The position numbers were made by a program, and so were the translations under genes. Source: Seohaeicola saemankumensis (lineage in GTDB: Bacteria > Pseudomonadota > Alphaproteobacteria > Rhodobacterales > Rhodobacteraceae). From it: a DNA stretch of 64,000 bases. Of this stretch, positions 40,190-47,956 are shown one piece after another. The notes under the pieces were generated by a model. The model made no database searches, was not told the origin of the DNA, and saw nothing but the letters and a program-made list of their open reading frames with translations. The stretch lies in assembly GCF_021021435.1 (NCBI RefSeq), contig NZ_JAINWI010000003.1, positions 1-64,000 of the forward strand, given 5' to 3'. Within the stretch, counting starts at the first letter, position 1. Every line of letters starts with the position of its first letter.

Positions 40190-40457
40190 GATCTGGCACC
40201 TCTTCCAGCCAATGGGCGTATATTTCGGCATCAAGCGTATCATCAGGCCGCTCGGCCGCGTTGCCCCAAAGTTCCGCCATTGTAAACCGCACGCGATAAA
40301 GTGGTTTCTTGTCGGCGGGCAGGCCATAGGCCAATTGTTCAGGATTGCCGAATGCACCAAGGCTGCGTTCGATCACACCGGTTTTGCCCCGCAGATAGGC
40401 GGGTGCGCGGACATGGCCCGGCGGCATGAACGCCCGCACGCGAACGCGGTCAGCCAT
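40179..40457 (-). CDS. Nitrile hydratase beta subunit, C-terminal (SH3-like) domain as a separate protein
   Basis: A 92-residue protein equal to the C-terminal half of a normal NHase beta subunit. DRVRVRAFMPPGHVRAPAYL and RGKTGVIERSLGAFGNPE match the SH3-like barrel, with arginines that contact the metal claw, and YRVRFTMAELWG near the end. It corresponds to the alpha subunit of thiocyanate hydrolase. The start at 40457 overlaps the upstream gene stop by 8 nt, and the frame differs from it, so the two halves are separate polypeptides. The frame is open to 40538 without family similarity. Confidence 0.88.
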   Translation of the reverse strand: MADRVRVRAFMPPGHVRAPAYLRGKTGVIERSLGAFGNPEQLAYGLPADKKPLYRVRFTMAELWGNAAERPDDTLDAEIYAHWLEEVPDHAP

Positions 40458-40788
40458 GTGCCGCCTCGCCATAGGTCGCGCCGCGCGCGGCAACTTCGTC
40501 CATGCGCGTTGCCAGTTCCTCAAGCGTATAGACACCATCCTCGATCAGGTTCTGGTTCACGGCAGCGATCCAGCGTTCATAATAGCTATGTTTTTCAAAG
40601 GCATCCGCACCCATGTCTTCCAGGGCGCGGCGCAGGCCATCCACGGTGAAGTGCCCCTTGGACGAGCAAAGCACCATCAAGGCGTCCACACGCTTTTCCC
40701 ACAGGGCAAAATCATGCCCTTCCATAGGGACAGGCCCTGCCTGATCCCCGCCCATATCGTGCCATCGGCGTCCTGAAATATCGCTCAT
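40450..40788 (-). CDS. Nitrile hydratase beta subunit, N-terminal domain as a separate protein
   Basis: A 112-residue protein equal to the N-terminal half of NHase beta. WHDMGGDQAGPVP matches the usual beta N-terminus, DFALWEKRVDALMVLCSSKG and HFTVDGLRRALEDMG form the helical part, and HSYYERWIAAVNQNLIEDGV is the conserved YYExW block. It corresponds to the beta subunit of thiocyanate hydrolase. It is the first gene of the four-gene operon. No NHase activator (P44k or P15k type) or cobalt transporter follows, so this N-terminal domain, whose fold is shared with activators, might help metal loading; that is speculative. Confidence 0.88.
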   Translation of the reverse strand: MSDISGRRWHDMGGDQAGPVPMEGHDFALWEKRVDALMVLCSSKGHFTVDGLRRALEDMGADAFEKHSYYERWIAAVNQNLIEDGVYTLEELATRMDEVAARGATYGEAAHG

Positions 40789-40869
40789 ACCAGTAGGTTA
40801 GGCGCGGCAAAGCGCGCTGTCCATACCGAGATTGACAAGATCGCGCGGCAGGGACAGGGCAATTGCGCC

Positions 40870-41928
40870 TTAGGCCTCTTCATCGGGGACGATGCCGTGC
40901 ATGAAAAGCGTGCCACTGGCCTCAAGATCCCGAATGGCAGTCGTGACCGCCAGCATCGCATCCTCCCCTGCTTTTGGTTTGACCTTGCCAAGCGCTTGCA
41001 TCTCGTCGCGCAACCCGTCGGCAAGCCTTGTTGAGATATTGGACAGCATGAAATCAACGGCCCGTTGCATGTCGCCGCCCATGGACCCTGCATGGACAAA
41101 GGCACTGACAAGCGCTCCTTGATCCACCGCCCTCACAATGTTGGGCACATCGCGTGGCGCGATGCGGTCCGCGATATTGGCAAATGTGAATATTGCGCGC
41201 CGCACGCCATCCGCAAAGGTTTGGTCCGCTTCATCAAGTCCTGACAGCACATCGTTGCGCGTCTCTGTCGTTGAAAGGTTAAGAATTGCGCCAACACGCT
41301 TTTCAGGATCATCTGCAAATGCGCGGTCCGGTGTCGCGTCAAGTTGCAAAACAAGTGACATCCCGATCCTGTAGACGGTATCCGGCGTGACCGCATTTGT
41401 CCGCGACATGGCATAGGCGATGTGCCGTGCCGTGGCACCGGGCAAGCGGCCCAGAAGAGTTGCTGCCTTGGCCACCTCCAGTTTGGACAGCATGACCGCT
41501 GCGACCTCGACCGCTTCCGAGGTCAGAAAGGGCAGCAAAACCTCCGCAGATGCGGCGCGCAAGCGGTCCCACGGGTCGCCGGCCTGACGCACACCGGCCT
41601 CTTTGCGGAGGCGCGCGGCGGTTTGCGGGCTGATCTTGCCATCAAGCGCCTTGAGCGCACCTGCAACATCGCGCGGAAACAACAGCGCTATCTGTTCCAA
41701 CTCCCCTGCGAATTCGGCTACGACATTTGCCAACGTATTCCGATCGACGGGGCGCATCTGGCCGAACTGGACTGCCAATATGGCCTGCAGATCGTCGGGC
41801 AGGTCCGCCAGGGTCAGTTCTGCGCCCTCAGCCAGCAGGAAGCGCACGACGATCGCCGCCTTTTCCCGCTGTGACAACTGGGGGACTGCGTTACTGCGAC
41901 GTTGCGAGATGGCGTTGAGATTCTGCAT
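40870..41928 (-). CDS. fliG: FliG-like flagellar motor switch protein, isolated from flagellar genes
   Basis: A 352-residue FliG homologue. Two middle ARM-type domains (ALKALDGKISPQTAARL; VEVAAVMLSKLEVAKAATLL) precede a C-terminal torque domain with KRVGAILNLSTTETRNDVLSGL, RDVPNIVRAVDQGALVSAF and GDMQRAVDFMLSNISTRLADGL. Those three follow the FliG_C consensus in order. The EHPQ motif of the FliG middle domain is not recognisable. FliG couples MotA stator force to FliM/FliN rotation. No other flagellar gene occurs within the window. The start at 41928 follows a GAGG site; the frame is open to 42063. It lies 80 nt upstream of the NHase-like genes on the same strand. Confidence 0.88.
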   Translation of the reverse strand: MQNLNAISQRRSNAVPQLSQREKAAIVVRFLLAEGAELTLADLPDDLQAILAVQFGQMRPVDRNTLANVVAEFAGELEQIALLFPRDVAGALKALDGKISPQTAARLRKEAGVRQAGDPWDRLRAASAEVLLPFLTSEAVEVAAVMLSKLEVAKAATLLGRLPGATARHIAYAMSRTNAVTPDTVYRIGMSLVLQLDATPDRAFADDPEKRVGAILNLSTTETRNDVLSGLDEADQTFADGVRRAIFTFANIADRIAPRDVPNIVRAVDQGALVSAFVHAGSMGGDMQRAVDFMLSNISTRLADGLRDEMQALGKVKPKAGEDAMLAVTTAIRDLEASGTLFMHGIVPDEEA

Positions 41929-42080
41929 CGTGACCTCACCAAAGGAAGTCACAGGTAACGTGATGCGGGTGAACAAAGCCTGAACAGAGCTGTGATCAGC
42001 ACAGAATTTGTGGAATAACTCTGTGGCATGTCGGGGGCAGGCAGCAGCGCCCGGTAAATACATGCAAGCTACAAATGCAC

Positions 42081-42110
42081 CGCGCCCTGGCCGGTCACCG
42101 GAAGGGCGCG
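42081..42110 (-). terminator. Candidate terminator after the small secreted-peptide gene
   Basis: CGCGCCCT pairs with AGGGCGCG around an inner CCGG/CCGG dyad, 11 nt past the peptide-gene stop. On the minus strand the stem is followed by only a short T-containing stretch (GTGCATTTGT), so termination may be partial. Confidence 0.5.
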
Positions 42111-42120
42111 GAAATCGACA

Positions 42121-42276
42121 TCAGCTGCTGATTTGCTTGGTGCAGCTGCGGGTCTCGCTGTCCCAGATCATGCCATCAGCGCAGGACATGGCCTGATGCG
42201 ATGTGGAACATGCAGCACTGACCATCATCGGAGCGACGGACAGGGCCAGAGCGGCAAATACGGTCTTCAACTTCAT
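42121..42276 (-). CDS. Small secreted cysteine-containing peptide (51 residues)
   Basis: A short gene with a strong AAGGGAG ribosome-binding site 6 nt before an ATG. The product begins MKLKTVFAALALSVAPMMVS, a classical signal peptide with cleavage expected around AAC (residues 21-23). The mature part has three cysteines in a 30-residue stretch (ACSTSHQAMSCADG, then RSCTKQ). The pattern resembles a tiny chitin-binding-like or disulfide-rich module seen near purB in related bacteria (recollection). The function is unknown. It lies between purB and fliG, all on the minus strand. Confidence 0.75.
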   Translation of the reverse strand: MKLKTVFAALALSVAPMMVSAACSTSHQAMSCADGMIWDSETRSCTKQISS

Positions 42277-42345
42277 TGCATACTCCCTTTTGGTTGAAAA
42301 ACAACGGTAGCACGCAACTTCAATTCGTCAAAACACCGAATGGCG

Positions 42346-43653
42346 TTACTTTGGTCCAAACACGCGGGCGAAAATCGTGTCGACATGCTTGGTGTGATAG
42401 CCCAGATCGAATTTCTCTTCGATTTCGGCTGGCGACAGAGCCCCGGTTACATCGGGATCAGCCAGCAGTTCTGTTTTGAAATCCGCGCCCTTTTCCCAAA
42501 CTTTCATCGCGTTGCGCTGCACCAGTGTATAGCTGTCCTCGCGGCTGACGCCCGCCTGCGTTAGCGCCAGCAACACCCGCTGCGACATGACCAGGCCACG
42601 GAATTTGTTCATATTTGCCAGCATGTTATCTGGATAGATCACCAGTTTATCGACCAAGCCCGTCAGACGTGCCAGCGCGAAATCCAGCGTCACTGTCGCG
42701 TCCGGCCCGATCATCCGTTCGACCGAGGAATGCGAGATATCACGCTCGTGCCAGAGGGCCACGTTCTCCATCGCAGGGATCACGGCCATCCGGACCAGTC
42801 GCGCAAGCCCTGTCAGGTTCTCGCTTAGAACCGGATTGCGCTTGTGCGGCATCGCACTCGAACCTTTTTGGCCTTTGCTGAAAAATTCCTCAGCTTCCAG
42901 CACTTCTGTGCGCTGCATATGCCGGATTTCGATGGCGATGTTCTCGATGCTCGATGCAATCACACCCAAAGTCGCGAAAAACGCGGCATGGCGGTCGCGG
43001 GGAATCACCTGCGTGCTGATCGGCTCGGGTGAAAGACCCAGTTGTGCGCAAACATGTTCCTCGACGCGGGGGTCGATGTTGGCGAACGTACCGACCGCGC
43101 CGCTGATAGCACCTGTGGCTATTTCCGTGCGCGCTGTCTTCAGGCGGGTCAGGTTACGGTCCATCTCGGCGTAGAAACGCGCGAAGGTCAGGCCCATCGT
43201 TGTGGGTTCCGCATGGATGCCGTGGCTGCGCCCGATGCGGACCGTGTCCTTGTGCTCATGGGCGCGGCGCTTGAGGGCCTCCAGCAGCGCCTCCATATCC
43301 GTGATCAGCAGATTGGCGGCGCGGGTCAGTTGCACGTTCAGGCAGGTATCCAGCACGTCGGACGAGGTCATGCCCTGATGCACAAAACGCGCGGCATCCG
43401 ATCCGACATGTTCCGCTAGATGCGTCAGAAAGGCGATGACGTCATGCTTTGTGACGGCCTCGATCTCGTCGATGCGGGCGACGTCGAACTCTACATCCTT
43501 GGCTTTCCAGACCGCCTCGGCATTCTCGCGCGGGATCACGCCCAGATCGGCCATCGCATCGCAAGCATGGGCCTCGATCTCGAACCAGATGCGGAATTTC
43601 GTCTCGGGCGACCAGATCGCAACCATTTCGGGGCGGGAATAGCGGGGGATCAT
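42346..43653 (-). CDS. purB: Adenylosuccinate lyase
   Basis: Purine biosynthesis enzyme that removes fumarate from SAICAR and adenylosuccinate. The 435-residue protein starts MIPRYSRPEM (the usual PurB start), has HEHKDTVRIGRSHGIHAEPTT, and carries the fumarase-superfamily signature GSSAMPHKRNPVLSENL with the catalytic serine loop. ERDISHSSVERM is the third conserved block. The gene has a 69-nt gap to the small peptide gene downstream. Confidence 0.97.
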   Translation of the reverse strand: MIPRYSRPEMVAIWSPETKFRIWFEIEAHACDAMADLGVIPRENAEAVWKAKDVEFDVARIDEIEAVTKHDVIAFLTHLAEHVGSDAARFVHQGMTSSDVLDTCLNVQLTRAANLLITDMEALLEALKRRAHEHKDTVRIGRSHGIHAEPTTMGLTFARFYAEMDRNLTRLKTARTEIATGAISGAVGTFANIDPRVEEHVCAQLGLSPEPISTQVIPRDRHAAFFATLGVIASSIENIAIEIRHMQRTEVLEAEEFFSKGQKGSSAMPHKRNPVLSENLTGLARLVRMAVIPAMENVALWHERDISHSSVERMIGPDATVTLDFALARLTGLVDKLVIYPDNMLANMNKFRGLVMSQRVLLALTQAGVSREDSYTLVQRNAMKVWEKGADFKTELLADPDVTGALSPAEIEEKFDLGYHTKHVDTIFARVFGPK

Positions 43654-43731
43654 CGGATTTCCTTGGTTGGCAGCGGTTGGCGCTGTCTTTAACGAGGGGC
43701 AGAGGTGGCGGCAAGGGTCGGGGGGCAGAAG

Positions 43732-44163
43732 ATGCCAAGCTTACTGGATTTCGAAGGTCGGTGGCGGTTGTCACGCAAGATCGCGGATGCGCTGGGGCCT
43801 GACGCTGCATTTGACGGCATCGCAGTCTTCTGCAGGGACGCAGAAGGATTGCATCTGCGCGAGACGGGATACTTTGAACTTGCGGGGCAGGGACGCTTTC
43901 AGGCGGAACGCTCCTATCTTTGGCGCGCGGATGGTGCGGAAATAGTCGTGCTTTTTGCGGATGGGCGCGATTTTCACCGCTTCGACCCGCAAGCGGGGCA
44001 GGCCAGGGCCGATCACTGGTGTGACCCCGACACCTATAAGGTCAGTTACGATTTCACGGACTGGCCAGTTTGGCGTGCACAATGGCGTGTGACCGGCCCG
44101 CGCAAAGACTATGTCATGCTTTCCGAATACAGGCCGGAAACCGGAATATCCGTTCCTGAATGA
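43732..44163 (+). CDS. DUF6314 family protein
   Basis: A 143-residue cytoplasmic protein with a beta-barrel pattern. LLDFEGRWRLSRKI, YLWRADGAEIVVLFADGRDFH, DHWCDPDTYKVSYDFTDWP and WRVTGPRKDYVM are characteristic of a roseobacter-abundant family that I recall as DUF6314. The lipocalin-like strand pattern suggests small-ligand binding, but nothing is known. The start at 43732 follows GGGGGCAG. It is divergent from purB and 75 nt ahead of bioY, possibly co-transcribed. Confidence 0.75.
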   Translation: MPSLLDFEGRWRLSRKIADALGPDAAFDGIAVFCRDAEGLHLRETGYFELAGQGRFQAERSYLWRADGAEIVVLFADGRDFHRFDPQAGQARADHWCDPDTYKVSYDFTDWPVWRAQWRVTGPRKDYVMLSEYRPETGISVPE

Positions 44164-44238
44164 CGCAGAGGTCTTGCGATGCGGCCATGGCTGGGGCAGA
44201 AACAGCGGCAATGACAACTCGGCATAGGAGGCCAGTAT

Positions 44239-44838
44239 ATGGCGCTTGCTCTGACAAATAAGGTTCTGACGGAGGCTGTAGCCCCGCGCGACGGCACACA
44301 GTTGCTGATCAAGCAGGTTGCATTGGTGGTATTGGGGATCGCCTTTCTGGCCGTCGCTGCAAAGATCAAGGTTCCCATGTGGCCGGTGCCGATCACGATG
44401 GGCACATTCGCTGTCTTGACGCTGGGTGCGGCCTATGGTGCGCGTCTGGGGCTTGTCACGATCCTTGGCTACATGATCCTCGGTGCGGTCGGCTTTGACG
44501 TCTTTGCTGGCTCTTCGGCCGAAGCATCCGGTCTGACCTATATGATGGGTGGCACAGGTGGCTATCTTTTGGGTTATGTCATCGCGACAGTGGCGCTTGG
44601 CTGGTTCGCGCAGGCAGGCTGGGACCGCTCGGCGGGCAAGATGGCCCTGGCGATGCTGGCCGGCAATGTGCTGATTTATGTACCGGGCCTGATCTGGCTG
44701 GGCATGCTTTACGGTTGGGACCAGCCGATCCTGCAATGGGGTCTGACACCCTTCCTGATCGGTGACGCTCTGAAACTTGCACTGGCCGCAGCCCTACTGC
44801 CTGCCTTGTGGAAATTGGTCGGCCGCGCCCGCGGCTAA
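44239..44838 (+). CDS. bioY: Biotin transporter BioY
   Basis: A 199-residue S-component of the ECF biotin transporter with six helices. VPMWPVPITMGTFAVLTLGAAYG is the BioY signature for biotin binding. LGYMILGAVGFDVFAG and TYMMGGTGGYLLGYV follow, then the C-terminal GLTPFLIGDALKLALAAALLP. No bioM/bioN ATPase and T-component genes are adjacent, so it may act alone or with ECF parts coded elsewhere. A hairpin terminator follows. Confidence 0.95.
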   Translation: MALALTNKVLTEAVAPRDGTQLLIKQVALVVLGIAFLAVAAKIKVPMWPVPITMGTFAVLTLGAAYGARLGLVTILGYMILGAVGFDVFAGSSAEASGLTYMMGGTGGYLLGYVIATVALGWFAQAGWDRSAGKMALAMLAGNVLIYVPGLIWLGMLYGWDQPILQWGLTPFLIGDALKLALAAALLPALWKLVGRARG

Positions 44839-44861
44839 CCCGCCTTCAGCTTTCAGTTCGG

Positions 44862-44891
44862 AAAAAGCGCAGCCCAAGGTTGCGCTTTTTT
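44862..44891 (+). terminator. Rho-independent terminator after bioY
   Basis: AAAAAGCGCA pairs with TGCGCTTTTT around a 10-nt loop, starting 23 nt after the bioY stop, with the T-run on the plus strand. Confidence 0.85.
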
Positions 44892-45347
44892 CATGTCTGC
44901 AAGACATCGAAGACCCTGTGATCCGCTTGAAACAGAGCGATGGCGTTCGATCTTATTACGCCGCCTGAATAGGCCGTGCTGTCTTGCCGCGGGTGCCATG
45001 CAGTTTTCTGACGCAATTGGGCTGCGGCCAGTTCCCGACAATGACCCTCCGGAACGCGGGATGAAACCAAACGCGGCAGTGCTTTGCGCGCTGGCCAAAA
45101 AAGGCTGAACTGTCGCCTGGACGACCCTGTCCGCGAATTTTCCCTTGAAAACAACCGTCAAGCCAGATGTCTCGCGCAACCTGAAATGGTGCAAAAGGCG
45201 GAAATGCGCCGACTGTTTGACGGTTAATTGTGTTGCACCATTTCAAATGTGGAAAAAATAGGGCAGAAAAAAGATGTTATTGCCTACTTTGGTATGGACG
45301 CCGACCAACATCTCTCGTTTATTGTTAAAAAACACCATGAGCAGCAA
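44892..45347. other. Gene-poor leader upstream of the luxI homologue
   Basis: About 450 nt between the bioY terminator and the chosen luxI-homologue start. Open frames on both strands lack family resemblance or good ribosome-binding sites, and I see no gene. Near the end it contains a 13-bp inverted repeat (45182-45245) described separately. Promoter elements for the synthase are expected here; none is obvious by eye. Confidence 0.5.
45182..45245. repeat. Perfect 13-bp inverted repeat ahead of the luxI homologue
   Basis: TGAAATGGTGCAA at 45182-45194 and TTGCACCATTTCA at 45233-45245 are exact reverse complements separated by 38 nt. They sit about 100-165 nt upstream of the preferred start. 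They could be two operator half-sites or form a stem in the leader RNA. The spacing is larger than in a lux box (a 20-bp palindrome). Confidence 0.75.
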
Positions 45348-46112
45348 ATGAAACACAGTAGAGAAGCACCTGGAGTTGTTCCCGCCCGCTCGATTTTTCC
45401 CGAGCTTGCGCCGGCTTCGGTGGAACAACCGAGGGTTTCGCGCGGACGGACAAGGGACATCTTGACCGAATTGCCCGCCGTGAAGCCGCAGATACCTGCG
45501 GCTGCACAGATGGCGAAGGGGCATGTCAAGACGACGACTCTGTCCTTCTCGAATATCCACCTCTATGGCGATCTGTTTGTGAGCCTTCTGAAAGCCCGTA
45601 AAGCGATCTTTATCGACCGGCTGCACTGGAGCCTACCCGAAGCGGAAGGGATGGAATTCGACCAGTATGACACGCCGCTCAGCAGGTGGGTAGTCGTGCA
45701 CGAGTTCGGCGAGATCCTCGCAGGCATCCGGCTGACGCCATCCACCGCGCGCTGTGGCGTCTATTCCTATATGCTGCGGGATGCGCAGAAGGGTATGCTG
45801 GAAAGCATTCCGAGCGATGTTCTTTTCTTTGAGGCACCAGTTAATCCAAGGATTTGGGAGGCGTCGCGTGTTTTCGTATCGAGCGAGGTGCCCGCGCATC
45901 GTCGTCTTGCCGTGCAGGCCGCGTTGGTCGAGCAACTGACCAAGACAGCCCGCGATCACGGTGCGACCCATGTGATCGGTATTGTTCCGGCTTTGTGGTC
46001 GCGCTGGCTGCGGCGGCTAGAGTTAAGCGCAGTACCGGTTGGCCCCAAATTTACGATTGATGACACGGCAAATCAGGCGATCCTGTTCACAGCGGCAAGA
46101 TATGTAAATTGA
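45348..46112 (+). CDS. LuxI-family acyl-homoserine-lactone synthase homologue
   Basis: Predicted to make N-acyl-homoserine lactone from S-adenosylmethionine and an acyl carrier (acyl-ACP or acyl-CoA). In the 254-residue form, the invariant LuxI residues are at Arg84, Phe88 and Trp94 (KARKAIFIDRLHW), Glu103, Asp105 and Asp108 (EGMEFDQYD), Arg128 (AGIRLTPST), and Glu171 and Arg174 (WEASRVFV). The synthase domain begins only at about residue 62; the first 60 residues are Pro-rich and probably disordered. The start is uncertain: ATG at 45348 has a weak GAG site, ATG at 45294 none, and a TTG at 45228 keeps the frame. There is no luxR next to it; a kinase and a receiver gene follow. Confidence 0.82.
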   Translation: MKHSREAPGVVPARSIFPELAPASVEQPRVSRGRTRDILTELPAVKPQIPAAAQMAKGHVKTTTLSFSNIHLYGDLFVSLLKARKAIFIDRLHWSLPEAEGMEFDQYDTPLSRWVVVHEFGEILAGIRLTPSTARCGVYSYMLRDAQKGMLESIPSDVLFFEAPVNPRIWEASRVFVSSEVPAHRRLAVQAALVEQLTKTARDHGATHVIGIVPALWSRWLRRLELSAVPVGPKFTIDDTANQAILFTAARYVN

Positions 46113-46226
46113 GGCAACGACGGTCGGGCGGACATATTTGTCCTTTTCCAAACCCGTGTAAGTGGTGTAAGGTAAGGTCCGGTGCCGTTCACGCCCCTGT
46201 CGGGTCTCAATCATAGGGTTAAAATA

Positions 46227-46243
46227 GTCAATCCAAGATTGAC
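46227..46243. promoter_or_regulatory. Small dyad upstream of the histidine kinase
   Basis: GTCAATC-CAA-GATTGAC is a perfect 7-bp inverted repeat with a 3-nt loop, 117 nt ahead of the kinase start and 114 nt after the synthase stop. It overlaps a TTGACA box at 46239, but no convincing -10 follows at proper spacing. It could be an operator; it has no T-run to make a terminator. Confidence 0.35.
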
Positions 46244-46359
46244 ATGCTGCAGCCCTTTTATCGTCATATTGTAGAAATATCTATTAATTCCGCGCGCTAT
46301 GCGACGGGAGACAGCGTTTCTGACTTGAATAGGCCAGAATTTTGGAGATCCGCTCAGAC

Positions 46360-47778
46360 ATGGCACTTGCCAGACAATTCTTTTCTAAGAAAGGGACGCG
46401 GGTACCTGTCGAGCAGCTTGAGCAGCAGCTCAAGGACTATGTCAATGTTAGCGACAACCTGATCTGGCAACGTCAGGGCATTTTTCTTGCGACACTGGTT
46501 CTGGCCGGCTTCTATTTCGATCCGTTGATTTCGGCCTATTGTTATGCGGGTATCCTGTTCACCGAGGTAATGGATCTTATCCTTAGCCGCAGGGTGAAGG
46601 CCTGGCACGACAAGGACCCTTTCAAGGCGCGCCTGTTCCTGCTTTGGGTCATGTTCAATACCGTCGCAAGCGCCTTTGCGCTGTGCATATCGGTGATCAT
46701 GATCACGTTGCAGCAGCCGTCCGGTGGCCATTTCACGCCCTTGTTCTTTCTATTCGCCGCATCGCTGTTTGCAGCGGTGAACAACCACCAGATATTACCT
46801 GCGTTGATCTTGCGTCTCATCATGTATGGCGCGACCTTCTTTTTTATCGCGACATGGAACATCTGGCGTCTGCGCCCGCCGATCGATTCCGAGATATGGC
46901 TTCAGTTCTTCACTGTGGCTTTCGTGATGTATTTCATCGTGGATTGTTCGTTCGTCTTTTTGCGGCTTTACCGCCGCGGTCTGGCCCAGATCGAAGAAAT
47001 CACGCAGGAACACCAGAAAACCAAGGCGGCGCTTGAAATCAAGTCGCAGTTCCTGTCGACCGTTAGCCATGAATTGCGCACGCCGCTGACCTCGATCAAA
47101 GGAACGCTTGATCTGATCAATAGCGGGGTCATGGGCCCGCTGCCGGCGCAAATGCAGCCGGTTCTGGCTGTTGCAGGTAAGAACAGCAAACGGCTTGCCG
47201 ATCTGATCAACGATCTTCTGGACCTGCAAAAGATCGACGCCGGCGAGATGGCCTTCCGGTTCGACCTGATTGATGTGGGATCACTGGTCGAAGACTCGGT
47301 CGCAATGAGCGTCGGCTATGCCGAGCAACTTGGGGTCTCGATGACGGTTGCGCTGCCCGAGGAAGAGATATTCATCAACGGCGATGCAGACCGTCTGGCG
47401 CAGGTGATGGCGAACTTGATTTCCAATGCGGCCAAGTTTTCGCACAAGGGCGGGATCGTCGAAGTTTCTGCCAAGCGGATCGGGGACCGTGTCAGAATCT
47501 ACGTCAAAGACCATGGTGTCGGTATTCCCGAAAACGCCAAGGAACGGGTCTTCGGGCGGTTCAGCCAGGTCGACTCGTCAGACCAGCGCCGTGTCGGTGG
47601 TACGGGTCTTGGCATGAGTATCTCGAAAAAGATCGTTGAACGGCATGACGGCCAGATCGACTATGAGAGCACCTTGGGGCAGGGCACGACCTTCTTCGTC
47701 GAGTTCTCGGTGGTGCCGACGGCAGCCGCGACGGTTCCGGTTGACCCAAGGTCACAACCGAAACGCAGAACCGCCTAA
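46360..47778 (+). CDS. Membrane-bound sensor histidine kinase
   Basis: A 472-residue kinase. Several hydrophobic helices lie between about residues 40 and 203 (six predicted), with no large periplasmic domain, suggesting that a membrane-soluble or intramembrane signal is sensed. The linker coiled coil (210-230) leads to the phospho-acceptor H-box FLSTVSHELRTPLTSIKG with His237. The ATPase domain has NLISNAAKFSHKGG (N box), VKDHGVGIPENAKERVFGRF (G1 and F), and GGTGLGMSISKKIVERH (G2). The ATG at 46360 follows GGAG; an upstream TTG is less likely. It sits between the luxI homologue and a receiver gene. Confidence 0.92.
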   Translation: MALARQFFSKKGTRVPVEQLEQQLKDYVNVSDNLIWQRQGIFLATLVLAGFYFDPLISAYCYAGILFTEVMDLILSRRVKAWHDKDPFKARLFLLWVMFNTVASAFALCISVIMITLQQPSGGHFTPLFFLFAASLFAAVNNHQILPALILRLIMYGATFFFIATWNIWRLRPPIDSEIWLQFFTVAFVMYFIVDCSFVFLRLYRRGLAQIEEITQEHQKTKAALEIKSQFLSTVSHELRTPLTSIKGTLDLINSGVMGPLPAQMQPVLAVAGKNSKRLADLINDLLDLQKIDAGEMAFRFDLIDVGSLVEDSVAMSVGYAEQLGVSMTVALPEEEIFINGDADRLAQVMANLISNAAKFSHKGGIVEVSAKRIGDRVRIYVKDHGVGIPENAKERVFGRFSQVDSSDQRRVGGTGLGMSISKKIVERHDGQIDYESTLGQGTTFFVEFSVVPTAAATVPVDPRSQPKRRTA

Positions 47779-47956
47779 CCTTCAGTGACGTTAGGTTGTC
47801 AGAAAACATGTTTCTTTTGTAGAGGTTCTTTGGCCATTGTCGGGTTGATAAATGTGCCGTTCTGGTTGAGTGTGACGATATAGAATAATAAAAGCTGTGC
47901 GGTTTCGGTGTCCTATAAAGTTAAAGCCCGCTTGCGGGGCGTCAAAGGTGACTGAC

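Noticed and set aside
40179-40788. The two NHase beta halves read as a frameshifted single gene
   Set aside because: Each half has its own start, the overlap is a tidy 8 nt, and split beta subunits are a known natural architecture, so this is treated as two genes.
44893-45246. Short frames on both strands between bioY and the luxI homologue
   Set aside because: None has a family motif or ribosome-binding site; could not be supported as genes, including as a luxR.
46239-46275. TTGACA box upstream of the kinase as a promoter
   Set aside because: No -10-like hexamer at 15-19 nt spacing; recorded only as part of the dyad region.
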